Made by a program: the position numbers and the translations under genes. The notes below the pieces were generated by a model. That model was not told the DNA's origin and made no database searches. It was given only the letters and a program-made list of their open reading frames with translations. Source: M1-B18 sp048264125 (GTDB taxonomy: Bacteria; Bacillota; Clostridia; Peptostreptococcales; Natronincolaceae). From it: a stretch of 64,000 bases of DNA. Positions 1 through 8,824 of the stretch are shown here, piece after piece. The DNA is taken from NCBI GenBank assembly GCA_048264125.1, contig JBLXDM010000003.1:310001-374000 (forward strand), in the 5' to 3' direction. The stretch's first letter is position 1; each line of letters begins with the position of its first letter.

Positions 1-262
1 CATGAAGGGTTACGTCCTGCTGATTCTCCTCATAGCCAAAGGTCAATGAGAAGGTCTCCCGCGAAAGGGTTTTAACCGTTTGTATGGGATAAGGCAGCTT
101 AAACTTCAACCCCGGAGTAACCAGCTCTGCACTGGGAGCTCCAAAGGTTACTAGCACAGCATATTCTGTTTGGTCAACTGTATAGACACAGGTGCTCAAA
201 GCAAAAAAGCAGATAATTAAAAAAAAGATGACTGGTATTAATTTAGGTATTTTACCCCGCAT
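1..262 (-). CDS. HflK-like SPFH/Band-7 membrane protein, partial (N-terminus only)
   Basis: The gene starts at an ATG at 262 with an AGGAGG ribosome binding site 6 bases upstream, and runs off the left edge of the window, leaving about 87 codons. A hydrophobic segment covers about residues 6-26. It is followed by the typical start of an SPFH domain (YTVDQTEYAVLVTFG, then TPGLKFKLPYPIQ), as in HflK/HflC, the membrane regulators of FtsH protease. An HflC-type partner would be expected just outside the window on the left. The family is assigned with good confidence. Whether it is HflK, HflC or another band-7 protein cannot be decided from this fragment. Confidence 0.8.
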   Translation of the reverse strand, partial: MRGKIPKLIPVIFFLIICFFALSTCVYTVDQTEYAVLVTFGAPSAELVTPGLKFKLPYPIQTVKTLSRETFSLTFGYEENQQDVTLH

Positions 263-375
263 ATGTATCCTCCTTATTAAATTTAATCGCTAAACTCTAT
301 AATATCATATCTATTATATTTAGCGGCAATTACTAACTATATGATGTATATTAAGGCATTTTTGTTCCAACATTG

Positions 376-398
376 AAAAACCCGCAATAATATGCGGG
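376..398 (-). terminator. Rho-independent terminator after the DUF3160 gene
   Basis: On the minus strand, CCCGCA and TGCGGG arms flank a short loop and are followed by a run of five T. It begins about 8 bases after the stop codon at 406. Confidence 0.8.
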
Positions 399-405
399 CT
401 CATTA

Positions 406-2655
406 TTAATTCTCAATCGAGTATTCTATTTCAGAAATATTCACCTGGTTTTGATCCATTGCTTTAAATGTCCCGATCCATTCAGGCTGCAGCGGTGGAT
501 TTTTCATTAGCTCTGGCTCCAGCTGATAATATATCCAGCCGTCAAAATCCAGCTTTTCTATCCCCAGCCTTTTATGCCATTCCTCGTCGGTCATGGCCTT
601 TTCACTTTCAAACTCATAAAAGCTGTATACTGCACCTCTTGCTAGGTAAACTTTATCTTCATTATAAACCGCTACATATATCTCATTAGTCAGTCCCGTT
701 GCTATTTCCAGAAAGCCATCTGGTGACGAAGCTACATCGGCGACGACAGCAGAGGCCATAGCCAGGGAATAATCTGTGCTTAGCTGCAGTGTTATATACT
801 CCATTGTTCCCCCTATATATCTTAAGGCTTGGTTTTCCTCCTCTGTAATAGTCTCACCCCTTAGCTGCTTCACCGAACAGTCTATAAGAAGCCTGTAGAG
901 CTTTTCAATTGCATTTAGGGCAATAGCACCATTATCGTCCAGCAGCCCTCTTTCCTCAAGGCTTTCCTTGGAATATTGCACCAGCCACAGCAGTCTGTCG
1001 TAGACCTCAACAGCAGGCTCCACATAGCAGAGATAGATTTCCTTAGGCTCCTCTCCCCCTCCCATCTCTGCCATTGGCTGCTTTGCATAGAGTATGGTGT
1101 CATGCTTCAGCTCACTATAGCTTCCTAGACCGGCTTGAAGCGACTTATCCTCCCATGCCTGCTGCTGCATAAACATCGGAAGACCTACATTCTGCTGAGG
1201 ACGCCAGACAGACCTCAGCACCCACAGCCAACCATTGTAGAGGTTTGACCTCCATTCCTCCTCTGCAACAGCATTTACCATATCCTTCATTTTCTGTAGG
1301 TCCTTTGTATATCTGGAGGCCTCAAGGTACTCCAGATAGTCCTCCATTACCAGCTCCTCTGCTCTGGTGCTGCCGAAGGCAGCCGCGACATCCAGTGCTG
1401 TAGGCATGGGTCTTAGCATTGGATACATCAGATCCTGCAATATATTTCCGTCCAGCGTATATCTCTGACCCATAAACCTGAATTGCTTTCCAAGGGCTAT
1501 ATTACTGGATGTCCTATGGACTATTTGGGGCCCCGGCAGCTTCTCCAGCTCAGCCGTAAGCTCCTGGTAATATTCCTCCTTGGCAAAATCAGCCGCTTGG
1601 ACCTCTTCCCCATAAACCTTAAGTATTACCTCCTTCAGCTGCAATATGTTGATATCGTCAGAGCTGCCAACAAATAGATTTGTTGGCGCATAAATTTTGT
1701 CCCATAGCTCAATATCATCCCTATCCCTCAGCTGAAGATAGGACATATAGGTTATAAGCAGGGATCTCTTAATCGAGTCATAATCCCAGCTTTCGTCTCT
1801 GTTCTTGAAGGGGGCACCCGTAAGACCATACCACATCATGGTCTTGAAATACTTCTCCAGCTTTTCATCACCGGCATAGTGACCTCTGACTACAAACTGT
1901 CCATAGTTTAAGTCCAGCTTAAACAGAGGTGAATGGCCCATACCCTCTGCTAAATTGATTGCTTCAACTTCCTTCTCCGCAATAGACTGTAATTCCTTCG
2001 GCGTATTACCATAGCTGTCATTTATTAGCTTATTTGCTACGGAAAAATAAACAACTGCTTCCTTCAGCTCCTCTGCAATAGACTGATTTTCCGGCTGTTG
2101 ATAAAGCAGCAGAGATTTCTGAAGCATATTAGAGGTCAAGGACTGAAGGGCTTCAACCAGCTTAGTCCCCTCAATCCGCTTTAGTGTTTCTCCAAAGAAT
2201 TTATGGTAAATGTGCAATGCTGTATCTACGGTTATAAAGCTGGGAAGCTTAAGATATTCATTATCCTCATAAATCACATGCATATCCTTATATATATATG
2301 CCTTTTCCGGATTGGGCTCAAGCACCACAAAGCCGTTTTTTATCAGCATTTCCCTTTGGACTTTTGAAAGACCGTTGAACCTATTTATATTTGCTATGTT
2401 AGAAAGCTGCGGCTCCACCTGAAAAGCAGGAGCCTTTACCGTGTATTTTGTAGGGGCAAAGGGTAACTCAGCGCTTTTATACCCGTTGGTCTCCCGCCAC
2501 ACCGGCTTTAGGGCTACAGTATCTACTATAGGCTCCTCCACAGCCGCACCACCGTCTACGGGCAACTCCTCTGCATCATCAATTTCAGTCTCATGGCTAC
2601 AGGCGGTAATCATTATTAAAACTGAAAGCAAGGCAGCTAAAGCCCTTTTATACAT
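406..2655 (-). CDS. DUF3160 family lipoprotein
   Basis: About 749 residues with an N-terminal hydrophobic segment ending in a lipobox (LIMITAC), so probably a lipoprotein anchored outside the cell membrane. The rest resembles the DUF3160 family of large secreted clostridial proteins of unknown function; no catalytic motif is recognisable to me. The chosen ATG at 2655 lies 12 bases after GGAGG. A GTG at 2664 is the alternative, but it sits only 3 bases from GGAGG. The start follows the upstream gene's TGA at once (2659-2657), so the two genes are probably translationally coupled. A terminator follows at 376-398. Confidence 0.8.
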   Translation of the reverse strand: MYKRALAALLSVLIMITACSHETEIDDAEELPVDGGAAVEEPIVDTVALKPVWRETNGYKSAELPFAPTKYTVKAPAFQVEPQLSNIANINRFNGLSKVQREMLIKNGFVVLEPNPEKAYIYKDMHVIYEDNEYLKLPSFITVDTALHIYHKFFGETLKRIEGTKLVEALQSLTSNMLQKSLLLYQQPENQSIAEELKEAVVYFSVANKLINDSYGNTPKELQSIAEKEVEAINLAEGMGHSPLFKLDLNYGQFVVRGHYAGDEKLEKYFKTMMWYGLTGAPFKNRDESWDYDSIKRSLLITYMSYLQLRDRDDIELWDKIYAPTNLFVGSSDDINILQLKEVILKVYGEEVQAADFAKEEYYQELTAELEKLPGPQIVHRTSSNIALGKQFRFMGQRYTLDGNILQDLMYPMLRPMPTALDVAAAFGSTRAEELVMEDYLEYLEASRYTKDLQKMKDMVNAVAEEEWRSNLYNGWLWVLRSVWRPQQNVGLPMFMQQQAWEDKSLQAGLGSYSELKHDTILYAKQPMAEMGGGEEPKEIYLCYVEPAVEVYDRLLWLVQYSKESLEERGLLDDNGAIALNAIEKLYRLLIDCSVKQLRGETITEEENQALRYIGGTMEYITLQLSTDYSLAMASAVVADVASSPDGFLEIATGLTNEIYVAVYNEDKVYLARGAVYSFYEFESEKAMTDEEWHKRLGIEKLDFDGWIYYQLEPELMKNPPLQPEWIGTFKAMDQNQVNISEIEYSIEN

Positions 2656-2656
2656 A

Positions 2657-3547
2657 TCAATCACACTCCTCCAAATAATATACGCAATTGTCGGTTAATT
2701 TTCGGGAGGCCCTTAAAGCTATTATGTGTCTTTCCCCAGCGACTCCCGTGCTTACTTCTAGAAAAAATTCCTTACCAGAGCCATTTATTTCTATAGCCTC
2801 CAGCTGACTATAGACCTTGCTTTCTGCCTGTAAAACAAAGCCGAAGCCAAACCAGTAATATATAGCTGCTAAATAGCCCCCTTCAGCCTCCTCTATTACA
2901 ATTAGCTCATCCCTGCCATTGTCATTAATATCTGCAAAATATATTTCCTTGAAGGGACTCCGTAGCTTTGAACCCGTCCATTTCTTCACCAGCCTGCCAT
3001 CTCGAAAATTGAAAAAAAAGGGTCGATTCTCCTCCTCCTCGTAATAGAAGGTGGATTTATGTACTCCAATAAATATCTCAGGGTCTTCACCGTCCAGCTG
3101 ACAGAGCTGGATACACCAGGGCTTGATTTCTGCAATATTATTTCTATAAAGCTCCCTTATAGTTTTTGTATTTGCATCCGGCTGAAGAATTATAAGCTCC
3201 TGGGCATATTTCTCCTTGCGATTCCCTATAAGGATCAGAACTTCATCCTTGCCATCCATAGATATGTCCCCCACAGCCCCATCGAAGATTTTCATCTCCT
3301 CCTTCATGCTGTAGCGGATGACATCACCCTTAATATTCAGCTTAAGAGCTTCATCTGCAAGGCTTGCAGTGTATTTATTATCATAAAAGTTTATTGTCAG
3401 CTGCTTGCCCTTTTCCCGATTAATTCTTCCCATTATGCTAGGATAAATTAGAAGCCCTGCCATCAGAAGAAATATTAATAAAATAACTTTGCTTTTGATT
3501 TTTATCCCTCCCCTGTTGAAATTCAGAGGTCTCATATATTTTAACAT
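2657..3547 (-). CDS. Membrane-anchored protein with FG-GAP/VCBS-like repeats, unknown function
   Basis: About 296 residues: a basic N-terminus, one membrane segment (about residues 20-40), then an extracytoplasmic region. That region has at least two Asp/Asn-rich calcium-loop-like motifs of the FG-GAP/VCBS kind (DISMDGKDEVLI and DINDNGRDELIVIEE), suggesting a beta-propeller-like fold. I do not recognise a specific function. Its stop overlaps the start region of the DUF3160 lipoprotein, so the two may work together at the cell surface. The start is uncertain: the ATG at 3547 lacks a good ribosome binding site, while a strong AGGGGAGGG (3505-3514) lies six bases before an in-frame ATC at 3499. 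Confidence 0.65.
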   Translation of the reverse strand: MLKYMRPLNFNRGGIKIKSKVILLIFLLMAGLLIYPSIMGRINREKGKQLTINFYDNKYTASLADEALKLNIKGDVIRYSMKEEMKIFDGAVGDISMDGKDEVLILIGNRKEKYAQELIILQPDANTKTIRELYRNNIAEIKPWCIQLCQLDGEDPEIFIGVHKSTFYYEEEENRPFFFNFRDGRLVKKWTGSKLRSPFKEIYFADINDNGRDELIVIEEAEGGYLAAIYYWFGFGFVLQAESKVYSQLEAIEINGSGKEFFLEVSTGVAGERHIIALRASRKLTDNCVYYLEECD

Positions 3548-3723
3548 TATAACAATACCACATTTTGGAACTTTATTATATAATATTACAAATATTTAGT
3601 AAATTAGGCATAGGATAAGGTGATATAGAGCTTTTCAAAGCAGTGGGTTATAGGCTATAATAAAGATATTTCCACAATATGTAAAGAATGACTTATGTCT
3701 ATAACTTTTAAGGAGGATGCACC

Positions 3724-4953
3724 ATGGAAAACTTTGAAATGATGCTTGAAAAATATGCTCAGCTGGCCATAAAGGTAGGGGTCAATCTACAGCCCTCACA
3801 GCTGCTGGTGGTCAATGCCCCCGTCAAGGCAGCTTACTTTGTCAGAGCTATAGTCAAGAGGGCCTATGAGGTCGGTGCAGAAAATGTTCATGTAGAATGG
3901 CATGATGATGAAATAACCCATACTAAGCTTGCCATAGCCCCCTTCGAGGCACTAAAGCAATATCCCGTCTGGAAGGCCAAGGGCTATGAGGAAATGGCGG
4001 AGGCAGGGGCTGCAGTATTAAATGTCAGCATTCCGAACCCAGATTTATTAAAGGATATACCCGGCGAAAGAGTCGCTGCTGCCAACAAGGCCAATGCGGT
4101 GGCCATGGAGGGCTTCAGGAAGTACACCCAAACAGGAAAAATAAGCTGGACAGCAATATGTATCCCCGGTGAAGAGTGGGCTGCAAAGGTCTTCCCTGAT
4201 GCACCGCCAGAGGAAGGGACAGAGCTGCTATGGCATCATATTTTTAAGATAGTTCGTATCGATGCCGAAGACCCTGTAGAAGCATGGAGACAGCATTTGG
4301 CTGAGGTCCGCAATAAACTCGCCTTTTTAAATGAAAAACGCTATAGCAAATTGCATTTTAGAGCAAATGGAACGGACCTGACTATGGCGCTTCCAGAGAA
4401 GCATTTATGGGTTGGTGGTGGGATATACAATGAAAAGGGTACTTTCTTCGTACCTAATTTGCCAACAGAGGAGGTTTTTACCATGCCCCTTAAGCAAAGC
4501 CTTGAGGGTATAGTCTCCAGTACCAAGCCCCTTAACTACGGTGGCAATGTAATAGAAAACTTCACCTTGACCTTTAAGGAGGGCAGGATCGTCGAATTCA
4601 CTGCCGAAAAGGGCTATGACACCTTAAAAAGACTCATAGAGACCGATGAGGGCTCCCATTATATAGGAGAGGTGGCTTTGGTTCCCCACAGCTCGCCTAT
4701 TTCCAATACGAATTTAGTATTCTTCAATACATTGTTTGATGAAAATGCCTCCTGTCATCTTGCAATAGGTGCAGCCTATCCCCTAAGCATAGAGGGGGGC
4801 TCTACCATGAGCAAGGAGGAGCTGGAGCAGCAGGGCGCCAATACCAGCCTGGTGCATGTGGATTTTATGATCGGCGGGGCGGATATGGAGATTTCTGCAG
4901 AAGCCGCAGATGGTAAAACAGAGATAATTTTTAAAAATGGTAATTGGGCATAA
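3724..4953 (+). CDS. Aminopeptidase, peptidase family M29 (AmpS/PepS type)
   Basis: A 409-residue cytoplasmic metallo-aminopeptidase; family length is about 410. The metal-binding residues known from family M29 have counterparts here: Glu near 249-250 (NLPTEEVF), Glu near 314 (GEVALVPHS), His near 344 (ASCHLAIG), and His/Asp near 377-379 (VHVDFMIGG). It removes N-terminal amino acids from peptides and probably serves peptide recycling. The start has AAGGAGG 7 bases upstream. It is monocistronic on the plus strand, and its stop codon is built into a long palindrome (4950-5000). Confidence 0.92.
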   Translation: MENFEMMLEKYAQLAIKVGVNLQPSQLLVVNAPVKAAYFVRAIVKRAYEVGAENVHVEWHDDEITHTKLAIAPFEALKQYPVWKAKGYEEMAEAGAAVLNVSIPNPDLLKDIPGERVAAANKANAVAMEGFRKYTQTGKISWTAICIPGEEWAAKVFPDAPPEEGTELLWHHIFKIVRIDAEDPVEAWRQHLAEVRNKLAFLNEKRYSKLHFRANGTDLTMALPEKHLWVGGGIYNEKGTFFVPNLPTEEVFTMPLKQSLEGIVSSTKPLNYGGNVIENFTLTFKEGRIVEFTAEKGYDTLKRLIETDEGSHYIGEVALVPHSSPISNTNLVFFNTLFDENASCHLAIGAAYPLSIEGGSTMSKEELEQQGANTSLVHVDFMIGGADMEISAEAADGKTEIIFKNGNWA

Positions 4954-5000
4954 TACATAGTATGGGACAGGAATTTCTCCTGTCCCATACTATGTATTAT
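4950..5000. terminator. Long perfect palindrome at the end of the M29 peptidase gene
   Basis: Two perfect 23-base arms (4950-4972 and 4978-5000) are separated by a 5-base loop. The left arm includes the ampS stop codon TAA. No strong T-run follows, so it may be a transcript-stabilising or weakly terminating hairpin rather than a classical terminator. Confidence 0.7.
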
Positions 5001-5159
5001 AAATTGAATGCTATTATCTGCTTGCGGAGCCAAAAATTGCTGCTATGCATCGGTAAAGAAACCCATAACTAAAAGGCATATCCTTTATGTTTAATATGTA
5101 TTTTTATTATAGATTCAAGCATGATATTATTAGAATAAAGCTGTGAGAGGAGAATGACC

Positions 5160-6131
5160 ATGAAGCAAAAAGTTTTAATAACAGGCAAAATACCACCTAT
5201 TGCATATCAAATGCTTGAGGAAAAGTTTGATGTGATCATGCACCAGGAGCTTACGCCCCTGTCGAAGGAGGAAATCATAAGGCAGGTGGCTGACATGGAT
5301 GCTCTATTACCAATACTGTCGGATGCCATCGACGCAGATGTAATAAATGCGGCACCTAAGCTTAAGGTAATCGCCAACTATGGCGCAGGCTTCAATAACA
5401 TAGATGTTCCTTTAGCTACAACCAAAGGCATTCCTGTAACCAACACACCCATAGTATCTACAAACGCTACTGCAGAGCTGACTTTGGGCTTGATTTTGTC
5501 TGTAGCCAGAAGAATAGTTGAGGGGGATAAAATTACCAGAGAAGGAAAATTCACCGGCTGGGCACCGCTATACCATCTTGGCTATGAGCTAACCGGCAAG
5601 AGACTGGGAATCATAGGTATGGGAAATATCGGGAGAGCCGTTGCTAAAAGGGCTTTGGCCTTTGGCATGGAAATAGTGTATTTCGATAAGTTTCCGCTGT
5701 CGGAGCAGCAGGAGAAGGAGCTGAACTGCCGTTTCATGGCATTGGAGGAGCTAATACCCACGTCTGATTTTATTACATTGCATGTAAATTATGACCCTTC
5801 TCTGCATCATCTCATAGGGAAAAAGGAGCTAGACAGCATGAAGAGCAGTGCGTATTTTATTAATGCTGCTAGGGGTCCCCTGATGGATGAAGCAGCGCTA
5901 TTAGAGGCCTTAAGGACTAAATCCATTGCCGGTGCAGGGTTGGATGTATATGAGTTCGAGCCTAAGATAACAGCAGGGCTTGAGGTGCTGGACAATGTCG
6001 TATTGACCCCCCATATAGGAAACGCAACCGTGGAGGCCAGGGGTGAAATGTCCAAAATAGCAGCTCAAAATATCATTGAGGTGCTGGAGGGCAGAGAGCC
6101 AATATCCTGTGTAAATCCTTCATATAAATAG
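5160..6131 (+). CDS. D-isomer specific 2-hydroxyacid dehydrogenase
   Basis: About 323 residues, a normal length for NAD(P)-dependent D-2-hydroxyacid dehydrogenases. The Rossmann motif GMGNIGRA is near residue 150. The catalytic Arg (NAARGP, about 236), Glu (EFEP, about 264) and His (LTPHIGNAT, about 283) are all present, as is the substrate-loop motif NYGAGFNNID. The set resembles glyoxylate/hydroxypyruvate/2-ketogluconate reductases; the exact substrate cannot be read. The ATG at 5160 is preferred (7 bases from GAGAGGAG) over the one at 5154. It is a single gene, convergent with the UvrC-like gene and separated from it by a bidirectional terminator. Confidence 0.9.
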   Translation: MKQKVLITGKIPPIAYQMLEEKFDVIMHQELTPLSKEEIIRQVADMDALLPILSDAIDADVINAAPKLKVIANYGAGFNNIDVPLATTKGIPVTNTPIVSTNATAELTLGLILSVARRIVEGDKITREGKFTGWAPLYHLGYELTGKRLGIIGMGNIGRAVAKRALAFGMEIVYFDKFPLSEQQEKELNCRFMALEELIPTSDFITLHVNYDPSLHHLIGKKELDSMKSSAYFINAARGPLMDEAALLEALRTKSIAGAGLDVYEFEPKITAGLEVLDNVVLTPHIGNATVEARGEMSKIAAQNIIEVLEGREPISCVNPSYK

Positions 6132-6167
6132 AATTAATCAAGGCGCTAAAAATGCAATTATCTCATA

Positions 6168-6243
6168 TTTCATAGGAAATAAAAGAGCTTTCCTATGAAA
6201 GAACAAAAAGTAGGCCCACCATATGGCCTACTTTTTGTTCTTT
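6168..6243. terminator. Two adjacent hairpins, bidirectional terminator between convergent genes
   Basis: The first hairpin has 12-base arms (6168-6179 and 6189-6200) and is a copy of the TTTCATAGGAAA palindrome repeat found elsewhere in the window. The second has perfect 19-base arms (6198-6216 and 6225-6243) containing A5 and T5 runs, so it can terminate transcription from both sides. Confidence 0.85.
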
Positions 6244-6256
6244 CTATTATACGGCT

Positions 6257-7270
6257 TTATTCCAAGCCCTTCAGGCTATCGATAAAATCAGCCACGGCCT
6301 CAGTATCCTGCTGCAAATATAGTATTGCCTTCCCTGCTGTGTCCTTCAGCTCTGAAGCAATAATATTTTTAAAATCTAATGCCCTCTTTTCCTCTAGGGG
6401 AGGCAGCAGCTTTACCTTATCCCGCGCCTTTTCAATAAAGAGCACCAGTTCTTCAGTGCAGATTTCAGCCGCCTTCATTTTCAATATAAGCCTGTTGCTA
6501 TTAATAAAAAATAGCTTATAGCCACCCTCTACCCGCTGACCCATCAGCAGCTCACCACAATAGCCTTCCTCCCGAGGGTCCTCCGGGTTCCTGTGGGCAT
6601 AGGCTATTAAGGACCTGAGTTCCTTATAATACTGAGCCCTTTCAAATTGCTGCCTTAAGGCCGACTCCCGCATCCTAGAATCCAGATGCCTTAAAAAGAG
6701 CTTTAGCTCATGGGGATCGGAGAGTATATGCTTTAGGGAATTATAGCTCTCAAAATGCTCCTCAGCCTTCATTTGCGCCTTTATGATACTATAGCTAAAC
6801 CCATAGGCTTCCTTTTCCTTCGTTATTGGTAAGATTCCTTGTAGGCTGTCTACTAGTCTTATAATCATACCCTTGCTGCGAAAGGGACCAAAGGTATCCG
6901 CTTCCTTTTCTTTAGTTATTGTAATAATTGACTCCTGAGGACTCCTACTCAGCTTTAGATAAACATATCTGCTATCGTTTTTATATTGAGCGTTATATGG
7001 GGGCTTTAGCTTTTTTATTAAGGCGCATTCCAGTATTTGTGCTTCTATGTGGGTATCGGTAGCTATAAAGTCTATGTCCTTAATATGAAATACCAGTCGC
7101 TTTATCTTGCTCCATTCATGCTGAGTGGTGAAATAGGATTTAACCCTGGCGTTAAGATTTTTGCTCTTGCCAACATATATAATATTGTTATCCGAATCCT
7201 TCATTTTGTATATTCCCGGCAACTGTGGAATGCTTTTTATTTTTTCTGATAAGTGCTGGGGTATTGCCAT
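6257..7270 (-). CDS. GIY-YIG nuclease resembling the N-terminal half of UvrC (Cho-like)
   Basis: About 337 residues. A GIY-YIG endonuclease domain fills residues 15-95 (PGIYKMKDSDNN, IIYVGKSKNL, then an Arg and the catalytic Glu region HIEAQILECALIKKL). A UVR-type helical motif (FERAQYYKELRSL) lies near residue 205. The RNase H-like nuclease and helix-hairpin-helix domains that complete UvrC (about 600 residues) are absent, so it resembles Cho-type single-incision nucleases. It probably makes a 3' incision in damaged DNA, perhaps with UvrAB. The start is the ATG at 7270 with AGGTGAT 5 bases upstream; a TTG at 7285 is less likely. Confidence 0.8.
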   Translation of the reverse strand: MAIPQHLSEKIKSIPQLPGIYKMKDSDNNIIYVGKSKNLNARVKSYFTTQHEWSKIKRLVFHIKDIDFIATDTHIEAQILECALIKKLKPPYNAQYKNDSRYVYLKLSRSPQESIITITKEKEADTFGPFRSKGMIIRLVDSLQGILPITKEKEAYGFSYSIIKAQMKAEEHFESYNSLKHILSDPHELKLFLRHLDSRMRESALRQQFERAQYYKELRSLIAYAHRNPEDPREEGYCGELLMGQRVEGGYKLFFINSNRLILKMKAAEICTEELVLFIEKARDKVKLLPPLEEKRALDFKNIIASELKDTAGKAILYLQQDTEAVADFIDSLKGLE

Positions 7271-7310
7271 GCTATCACCTACCAACAGCTTTTATTTCAA
7301 ACCAAAGTTC

Positions 7311-7490
7311 GTTGTTAAGGGGGGCGTCACCCCTTATTAAAATAAGGAAGGTACAGCGAAGCGTCCTAGGGCGAGTAGTGCCATGAATAAGTGGCACTGC
7401 GGTACGAGCGCCGCCGAGACGGTGAGGCGGCAGGGTGCTTGCACCGCATGGGTTCCCTGGAAAACAAACGTGGCGAACCACTTTGTTCTT
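7311..7490 (+). repeat. Dispersed structured repeat, long copy (A)
   Basis: A 180-base element starts right after the stop codon of the Gate-domain gene. It matches the reverse complement of 11244-11352 at both ends but carries about 73 extra bases in the middle. The insert is rich in stem-forming pairs: GTGCCA/TGGCAC, CCGCC/GGCGG and GGTGC/GCACC. The flanks contain CCTTATT/AATAAGG and AACAAAG/CGTTTGTT palindromes. Confidence 0.8.
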
Positions 7491-7959
7491 AGGCCTGCTC
7501 ATTGGCAGGTGCTAGCTCCTCCAGCCCATTTAAGGATAGCCTTCTTGAAACCACATAGGTTAGTACCAATGCTGCTACCAAACGTGCTACAAAGATTATT
7601 ATACCGTTGCCCCCCGCTGCCACCATTAATAAGGTGTCCTCAAATACCGCATGGCAGGCTATTAAAAAGAGAGTAATCAAAAATAGATCCCTTTTGGTCA
7701 GGTTACCCTCCTTAGCTGTTTGTATTATAACCCCCGCACCATAGGAGAGGCCAAATATAATCCCCACCAATAGAGGTAAAACTGAGCTTTCAGAGGTTTT
7801 AAACATCCTTGCTAAAAAATTAAAGGGCTTTGTAATCCGGTCCAGTATCTTATAGTCCTTTAAGACCTGGAGGGTAATCATTATTGGCATAATTATTTTT
7901 ATAATTCCGATGATTGAATTAATGCTGCCGATTGTGGCTTCCTTCAATATTTCCATCAT
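7489..7959 (-). CDS. Nucleoside-recognition (Gate) domain membrane protein, second of a pair
   Basis: 156 residues with four or more hydrophobic segments and a Gate-like core (LPLLVGIIFGLSYGAGVII), as in SpmB and other split nucleoside-recognition proteins. It is an integral membrane protein of unknown substrate. Its ATG overlaps the stop of the upstream gene by four bases (ATGA), so the two halves are coupled and probably assemble together. The start has GGTGG 6 bases upstream. The structured repeat copy A begins immediately after the stop. Assignment to the SpmA/SpmB sporulation pair is possible but not supported by the neighbours. Confidence 0.7.
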   Translation of the reverse strand: MMEILKEATIGSINSIIGIIKIIMPIMITLQVLKDYKILDRITKPFNFLARMFKTSESSVLPLLVGIIFGLSYGAGVIIQTAKEGNLTKRDLFLITLFLIACHAVFEDTLLMVAAGGNGIIIFVARLVAALVLTYVVSRRLSLNGLEELAPANEQA

Positions 7960-8381
7960 GCCAATCCACCCAGCCTTCCCATTATTATTCCTGAAGCTAC
8001 CGCCAGACCCAGCCTGATTAGGACCACCTTTACCGAGCTGACTCCCAGCCTTTTTGTAACTGCTGTTTCAACAAAAAGAGAGTGGGAGAAGGACAGCATC
8101 AAGGCTATGGTGGTAATCTCCATCGGAGCCAAGGAGACGGCTGTGATAGCACCTACCGCTGCGTATAGATTTAGTACATTCCCCAATACCAGTATTATGG
8201 CAGCCTCACCCGGCAAATTAAACAAGGCCATTACCGGATTAAATACATAGGCAATCCAATCAATTACCGGTGTGTACTTTAAAATAGTGATTACAAAGTA
8301 AACGGGAATAATGATTTTTGCCAGCAGCCAGGTGGTCTCCAGGCCCTTTTTGATTCCTGTTTTAATTGAAGCTACCAACAT
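7956..8381 (-). CDS. Nucleoside-recognition (Gate) domain membrane protein, first of a pair
   Basis: About 141 residues, mostly membrane-embedded, with the sequence LPGEAAIILVLGNVLNLYA typical of Gate (nucleoside recognition) domains and a conserved SHSLFVETAV stretch. The ATG at 8381 has AGGAGGGG 5 bases upstream and is much better than the GTG at 8417. It overlaps the following Gate-domain gene by four bases, forming a two-subunit membrane protein. The small gene 8417-8665 precedes it, probably in the same transcript. Confidence 0.7.
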   Translation of the reverse strand: MLVASIKTGIKKGLETTWLLAKIIIPVYFVITILKYTPVIDWIAYVFNPVMALFNLPGEAAIILVLGNVLNLYAAVGAITAVSLAPMEITTIALMLSFSHSLFVETAVTKRLGVSSVKVVLIRLGLAVASGIIMGRLGGLA

Positions 8382-8416
8382 AATTGCCCCTCCTGTCCAA
8401 TGAATAGCCCTTAGCA

Positions 8417-8665
8417 CTAGCCCCTTAGTGCTTTGATTTTCTTTTCGATATATTTTAAATCATAGGACTCAAAGTCCTTCTTACCGTTTATTATCATTGC
8501 CTTATTGTCAATCCTGTGCCTTAAGAGCATATATTTCATTTTCTCCTCCTCGTTCACAAGGTATTTCTCAAATTTCCATTGTCGACCCTGCTGGTAAACT
8601 ATAAAGCTATCCTTACCCTCTTCAAGATCCCTTTGCAGCTCCTCTGCCAATTCATGTAGTCTCAT
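8417..8665 (-). CDS. Small protein of unknown function
   Basis: 82 residues, highly charged and without membrane segments (start MRLHELAEEL, end KKIKALRG). It starts at an ATG with GGGAGGAAT upstream and leads the probable operon with the two Gate-domain proteins. I do not recognise a family. The composition suggests a soluble helical/beta protein, perhaps an accessory factor of the membrane pair. Confidence 0.65.
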   Translation of the reverse strand: MRLHELAEELQRDLEEGKDSFIVYQQGRQWKFEKYLVNEEEKMKYMLLRHRIDNKAMIINGKKDFESYDLKYIEKKIKALRG

Positions 8666-8824
8666 TGTATTCCTCCCTAATATAGGTATTTCATATATGT
8701 CTTAATTTAATTGTTTCCATCCTTCAATTTTATATCAAAATATATCATTGAACAATACCTATAATCTGCAATTATATCACCATTGTATACACTGTACAAT
8801 ATTTTTCTAGAGTAAAGCGTTTCA

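Noticed and set aside
7383..7676. 97-codon plus-strand open frame over the structured repeat
   Set aside because: It lies antisense to the Gate-domain gene and across a palindromic repeat; no ribosome site or family match.
7489..8381. Identification of the Gate pair as SpmA/SpmB spore-maturation proteins
   Set aside because: Fold is similar, but no sporulation genes are near and the diagnostic sequence could not be confirmed by eye.
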